Shown here in pieces: positions 60,391 to 64,000 of a stretch of 64,000 bases of DNA; the first letter of the stretch is position 1, and the number at the start of each line of letters is the position of its first letter. The notes below the pieces were generated by a model. That model was not told where the DNA came from. It saw only the letters and a program-made list of their open reading frames with translations, and searched no databases. The position numbers and the translations under genes are program-made. Source of the DNA: an uncultured Blautia sp. (lineage in GTDB: Bacteria; Bacillota; Clostridia; Lachnospirales; Lachnospiraceae); contig UQMI01000007.1 of assembly GCA_900542045.1 (NCBI GenBank), positions 14,859 through 78,858 of the forward strand. Direction: 5' to 3'.

Positions 60391-61605
60391 TTACATACGT
60401 TTGATTCTCTCAATGGCCTCCACGGTATTTTCGTGGGTTCCAAAGGCGGTCAGGCGGAAATACCCTTCTCCGTGGGGTCCGAAACCGGAACCCGGAGTTC
60501 CCACCACATTAGCTTTCTCCAGCAGATGATCAAAGAATTCCCAGGAAGTCATGCCATCCGGAGTCTTCATCCAGATATACGGCGCATTGACGCCTCCGAA
60601 CACTTCATAGCCGGCATCTTTCAGTCCCTGGTAGATCACCTGCGCATTCTTCATATAATAACCCACCTGCTCTTTTAACTGTGCCTTTCCTTCCGGAGAA
60701 TACACAGCCTCTCCGGCTCTCTGTACAATGTACGGAGCCCCGTTGTATTTGGTGCCGTGCCGTCTTGCCCAAAGACTGTTCAGGGATACGCCGTCCCGTT
60801 CCAGCTCTTTCGGCACTACAGTAAAGCCCAGACGCACACCGGTGAATCCGGCATTTTTGGAAAAACTGCGGAGCTCAATGGCACAGGTCCTGGCTCCCTG
60901 GCACTCATAAATGGAATGGGGAACATCTTCTTCTGAAATATAGGCCTCGTAAGCTGCATCGTAAATAATGACCGCTCCGTTTTTGTTGGCATAATCCACC
61001 CATTCCTGAAGCTGGTCTCTGGTCAGTGTTGCCCCGGTGGGATTATTGGGGAAACACAGATAGATCAGATCCGGTGTCTCCTGAGGCAGCTCCGGCGCAA
61101 ATCCGTTTTCGCTGGTGCAGGGCATGTAAATCACGCCGTCAAAATTGTCTTTTTCTTTATTATAATCCCCGGTCCTTCCAGCCATGACATTGGTATCCAC
61201 ATATACCGGATAAACCGGGTCGCAAACTGCAATCTTATTGTTCAGGCTGAAGATCTCCTGGATATTTCCGGAGTCGCATTTTGCTCCGTCTGAGACAAAA
61301 ATCTCATCGGGACTGATCTGGCATCCCCGGTCCTGATAGTCATTTTTTGCAATGGCATTTCTCAGAAATTCATAGCCCAGATCCGGCGCATAGCCGTGAA
61401 AAGTGGCTGCATCTGCCATCTCATCCACTGCTTTGTGAAGGGCCTGGATAATGGCCGGAGCCAGAGGCTGGGTCACATCGCCGATTCCCAGACGAATCAC
61501 CGATTTCTGGGGATTGGCCTCCTGATAAGCCGCTACTTTCTTTGCAATTCCGGAAAACAGAAAGCTTCCGGGAAGCTTTAAATAATTTTTGTTGATCTCG
61601 TACAT
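60391..61605 (-). CDS. dapL: LL-diaminopimelate aminotransferase
   Basis: PLP enzyme that turns tetrahydrodipicolinate directly into LL-diaminopimelate for lysine and peptidoglycan. 404 residues: [50 protein letters not shown], and the PLP-lysine motif [18 protein letters not shown]. Length and motifs are of the DapL family rather than general AAT. AAAGGAAG precedes the ATG. It follows the ANTAR gene by 49 bases and may be cotranscribed with glnA. Confidence 0.95.
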   Translation of the reverse strand: MYEINKNYLKLPGSFLFSGIAKKVAAYQEANPQKSVIRLGIGDVTQPLAPAIIQALHKAVDEMADAATFHGYAPDLGYEFLRNAIAKNDYQDRGCQISPDEIFVSDGAKCDSGNIQEIFSLNNKIAVCDPVYPVYVDTNVMAGRTGDYNKEKDNFDGVIYMPCTSENGFAPELPQETPDLIYLCFPNNPTGATLTRDQLQEWVDYANKNGAVIIYDAAYEAYISEEDVPHSIYECQGARTCAIELRSFSKNAGFTGVRLGFTVVPKELERDGVSLNSLWARRHGTKYNGAPYIVQRAGEAVYSPEGKAQLKEQVGYYMKNAQVIYQGLKDAGYEVFGGVNAPYIWMKTPDGMTSWEFFDHLLEKANVVGTPGSGFGPHGEGYFRLTAFGTHENTVEAIERIKRM

Positions 61606-61654
61606 AATACCTTATCTTCCTTTCTTACCGCATATCCCTACTATGCCGTATTTT

Positions 61655-62203
61655 TCAGTCCTCATCCAACATCAGCCGCAGGATCATCTGGGCTGTCTCT
61701 ACCATATTTGTGCCCGTGTCCATACTGCATTTCTGTATGTAACGATGGGCCTCCTCTTCTGAAATGTGATTCCGTTCCATCAGTAAAAACTTTGCATTGC
61801 GGATATAATTTTGTTCCCGTTCATTTCTCCTTCTGGGTTTTTTATCCTTCCGGCGCCTGCTTTCCGTCCGTTCCAGTATCATGCGGACCGTATTAAAAAA
61901 ATCAAAAGCCTTCACCGGCACTTCCACAGAAAGAATTCCAGAAGGGCAATCACTGATCACTGTCCGTGATCCCATCAGCAGCATTTCGAAGCCCTTTGGC
62001 ATATACTCGAACAGATCCAGATAATACATATCCGTCAGGCGATATCCGCTGATAAGCAGACCACCGCTGCACTGGTTCATTTCCTGCAGTGCCTGGGCCC
62101 CGGTACTGCACACCGCTGCCACTTCAAATCCACGGGTTGTCAGAAGGCTTCGGATCTTCTTCGCATCTTCTATTTTAGAAAACACAATTACGATACTGCC
62201 CAT
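61655..62203 (-). CDS. ANTAR-domain RNA-binding antiterminator with pseudo-receiver
   Basis: A 182-residue regulator. Residues 1-110 resemble a response-regulator receiver, but the phospho-acceptor region reads GGLLISGYRLTDM, with no Asp at the expected place. A basic linker (RRRKDKKPRRR) leads to the ANTAR domain (about 130-182): YIRNAKFLLMERNHISEEEAHRYIQKCSMDTGTNMVETAQMIL. ANTAR proteins bind paired RNA hairpins and prevent termination. It stands 26 bases after glnA, whose leader has competing hairpins, so nitrogen-dependent antitermination of glnA is likely. Clostridial glnA-ANTAR pairs are known. Confidence 0.92.
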   Translation of the reverse strand: MGSIVIVFSKIEDAKKIRSLLTTRGFEVAAVCSTGAQALQEMNQCSGGLLISGYRLTDMYYLDLFEYMPKGFEMLLMGSRTVISDCPSGILSVEVPVKAFDFFNTVRMILERTESRRRKDKKPRRRNEREQNYIRNAKFLLMERNHISEEEAHRYIQKCSMDTGTNMVETAQMILRLMLDED

Positions 62204-62229
62204 GTTTCTCCTCCTGACCTGCTTTACAC

Positions 62230-63555
62230 CTAGTTACAATACAGATATTGCTCCAGCTCCCACTGGCTTACCTGTCTGGTATATTCCATCCACTCCTGTT
62301 TCTTTGCCCGCAGATACTGTCTGCAGAATCCTTTTCCCAGAACCTCCTGCACAAATTCATCCTTCTCAAATGCCAGGATAGCTTCCTGCAGTGTCCCCGG
62401 CATTTTTTCAAAAGAATCCTGCACCTCACCGGGCAGCTGATCAAACCGTTCCTTTACCGGCTCCACCGGTTCGATCCGATTCCGTATCCCATCCAGTCCC
62501 GCCGCCAGACAAAGGGCCAGGGTCAGATACGGATTGGCAGACGCATCCGGCGATTTCAGCTCGATCTTGCAGTTTTCACCTTTTCCTGAGGGAATCCGCA
62601 GCAGATGGGAACCATTTTTCACCGACCAGGACAAAGCTGTGGGCGCCTCAAATCCGGGAACCAGCCGTTTGTAAGAATTTACCAGGGGATTGGTCACCAG
62701 ACACATGCCGCGAATATGCTTCAGGATCCCTCCGATAAAATAATAGGCTTCCTTGCTCAGACCATTCTTATCCTTTCCATCATAGAACACATTCTTTCCA
62801 TCTTTTGTCAAAGTCATCTTCATATGCATGCCGGACCCATTCACATCTGCCTTGGGCTTCGGCATGAAGGTGGCATGGAGTCCATGACGTTTGGCCACGG
62901 TCCGCACCGCCATCTTAAAGGTCATCACATCATCCGCGATCTTCATTCCCTTGCCGTAGCGGAAATCAATCTCATGCTGGGCCGGAGCCACCTCATGATG
63001 TGAAGACTCGATCTCGAATCCCATTTCCTCCAGAGTCAGTACGATGTCCCTTCTGGCATTCTCTCCCAGATCCATGGGTCCGATATCCAGATACCCGGCC
63101 TTTTCATGGGTCAGTGTTGTGGGAATCCCATTTTCATCTGTATGAAACAGAAAGAATTCACACTCCGGTTCTGCCCGGAAGGTATAGCCCAGTTTCTCTG
63201 CCTCTTTCAGTACCTGCCGGAAAATATACCTGGAACTTTCTTTTAGCGGCTTCCCGTCTGCGTGATACACATCACAGAGGAATCTGGCTACTTTCCCCTG
63301 CTGTGGGCGCCAGGGAAGAATACAGAAGGTATCCAGGTCCGGATGCAGGTACAGATCTTCTTCTCCGCTCCTGTCGAATCCCTCAATGGAGGATCCCTCG
63401 ATTGTACATAAGTTATCCAGGGCTTTCTCCAGCTGGCTGGACGTTACTGCAATATTCTTTAGATTTCCGAACATATCCGTGAACTGCAGACGGATAAATT
63501 CCACGTCTTCATCGTCCACCATATCCATGATCTGTTCTCTGGTATAATTCCCCAT
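62230..63555 (-). CDS. glnA: Glutamine synthetase type I (GSI-alpha)
   Basis: Makes glutamine from glutamate, ammonia and ATP. 441 residues, the size of the Gram-positive GSI-alpha group. The beta-grasp domain (VEFIRLQFTDMFGNLKNIAV) and the catalytic domain with EPECEFFLF, VAPAQHEIDFRYG, NGSGMHMKMTL, NPLVNSYKRLVPGFEAP and RIPSGKGENCKIELKSPDASANPYL are complete. There is no adenylylation-tyrosine motif, as usual in this group. AAAGGAG precedes the ATG. It is first in glnA-ANTAR-dapL. Confidence 0.97.
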   Translation of the reverse strand: MGNYTREQIMDMVDDEDVEFIRLQFTDMFGNLKNIAVTSSQLEKALDNLCTIEGSSIEGFDRSGEEDLYLHPDLDTFCILPWRPQQGKVARFLCDVYHADGKPLKESSRYIFRQVLKEAEKLGYTFRAEPECEFFLFHTDENGIPTTLTHEKAGYLDIGPMDLGENARRDIVLTLEEMGFEIESSHHEVAPAQHEIDFRYGKGMKIADDVMTFKMAVRTVAKRHGLHATFMPKPKADVNGSGMHMKMTLTKDGKNVFYDGKDKNGLSKEAYYFIGGILKHIRGMCLVTNPLVNSYKRLVPGFEAPTALSWSVKNGSHLLRIPSGKGENCKIELKSPDASANPYLTLALCLAAGLDGIRNRIEPVEPVKERFDQLPGEVQDSFEKMPGTLQEAILAFEKDEFVQEVLGKGFCRQYLRAKKQEWMEYTRQVSQWELEQYLYCN

Positions 63556-63679
63556 ATTTTATCTCCTTTTCTATCTGTCCGCCGCTGCAGGCAGATTCTA
63601 TGAACCACATTTTCAGGATTGTCAGATACCTGCCCCAGACTGCCTCTGGCAGGCCGTCTCCATCCTCATGATGTGTTTA

Positions 63680-63765
63680 TATTAAAAAAAGATCCGGCAT
63701 TCTTTTTGAAATACAAAAAGGCGCACCTACCTGGAATTCCTCCGGATAAGAACGCCTTTGTTCAT
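63680..63765 (-). promoter_or_regulatory. glnA leader with competing terminator-like hairpins
   Basis: In RNA order: AAAGGCG (63753-63759) can pair with CGCCTTT (63717-63723), followed by TTGTATTT. The loop of that hairpin contains ATCCGG (63742-63747), which can instead pair with CCGGAT (63692-63697), followed by CTTTTTTT. The two are mutually exclusive. A third local stem AAAAAGA / TCTTTTT surrounds the CCGGA. This suits control by the adjacent ANTAR protein. Confidence 0.6.
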
Positions 63766-63771
63766 GCTGGT

Positions 63772-63800
63772 ATTATAACAGCGAAAAATTATCTTGTCAA
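63772..63800 (-). promoter_or_regulatory. Consensus promoter of glnA
   Basis: Minus-strand TTGACA (63795-63800), 17 bases, TATAAT (63772-63777). Start near 63765, leader about 210 bases. The final stretch 63801-64000 shows no gene that I can support. Confidence 0.92.
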
Positions 63801-64000
63801 CAACAATTGCAAAGATCTCAGGGTTGTTTCATGAACTATCCACGAGTATTGCTACCTTTTACACTCCTGTTATTACATCTCTCATATCGTTTCTGATAAA
63901 CTGATCATGTAAAAAAGCGCAAACTATCTCTCTATCTCTTTACAAGACTTTTTTTCAGAGGTATTCTCTATATATAGTCAATACAGACTGGCTATGCCTT

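Overview
The window reads as a chromosomal segment of a Gram-positive, spore-forming, anaerobic Clostridia member, most likely Lachnospiraceae (inference). The evidence is a CotS-type spore coat gene, CwlD-type and Csp-like spore proteins, two T-box leaders, GatCAB with an archaeal-type AspS (indirect Asn-tRNA formation), a PPi-type phosphofructokinase, LL-diaminopimelate aminotransferase, a DtxR-controlled Feo system, an ANTAR regulator beside glutamine synthetase, and strong AGGAGG ribosome binding sites. No phage, transposase, CRISPR array or rRNA was seen; one tRNA (initiator Met) is present. Most genes lie on the minus strand.

Layout. 1-6.0 kb: partial cotS-like gene, cca, proS with its proline T-box, dCMP deaminase, rpiB, sua5. 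6.0-12.8 kb: a large DUF2298 membrane protein, GT2 glycosyltransferase, cwlD-like amidase, DivIVA-like coiled coil, secreted GH18 protein, small orphan ORF. 13.2-15.6 kb: mecA, DUF1858 redox protein, 2[4Fe-4S] ferredoxin, MerR-like protein. 15.8-19.6 kb: dnaB-rplI-gdpP. 19.7-22.4 kb: secreted papain-family protease with wall-binding repeats. 22.5-26.2 kb: feoA-feoA-feoB-FeoB-associated gene and a divergent DtxR-family repressor, with three copies of one operator-like palindrome. 26.3-31.6 kb: HAD phosphatase, two GH13 alpha-glucosidases, AraC regulator. 32.0-36.1 kb: NifX-like protein, rpsF-ssb-rpsR, DUF951, sirtuin, class B sortase. 36.5-39.2 kb: secreted Ig-like/FN3 protein. 40.0-46.3 kb: tRNA-fMet, then a 5-oxoprolinase operon (pxpB-pxpC-accB-accC-pxpA) headed by an NRAMP-family transporter that lacks the metal-site motif. 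46.8-55.4 kb: PPi-PFK, D-lactate dehydrogenase, Csp-like subtilase, metallophosphoesterase, DUF975/ABC-permease-like protein, PAP2 phosphatase. 55.4-63.8 kb: T-box(Asn)-aspS-gatCAB, and glnA-ANTAR-dapL.

The most notable non-gene structure is a family of exactly 53-bp tandem repeats. It forms arrays in three separate intergenic spacers (32.5, 39.5 and 48.1 kb), each between convergent transcription units. Because 53 is not a multiple of three, the arrays cannot encode a repeated peptide in one frame. A second dispersed element, a composite of two hairpins, occurs at 32.9 and 49.4 kb, with half or decayed copies at 14.2 and 4.8 kb.

Regulatory logic is unusually legible here. Both T-boxes align at the specifier position (CCU for proline, AAC for asparagine). 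The AAC specifier ties aspS-gatCAB to tRNA-Asn. The palindrome GTTAG-N6-CTAAC occurs three times around feo next to a DtxR homologue carrying the Cys-Glu-His iron site. TTGAC-N4-GTCAA palindromes overlap the promoter of the NifX-like gene. The glnA leader contains competing hairpins next to an ANTAR RNA-binding regulator.
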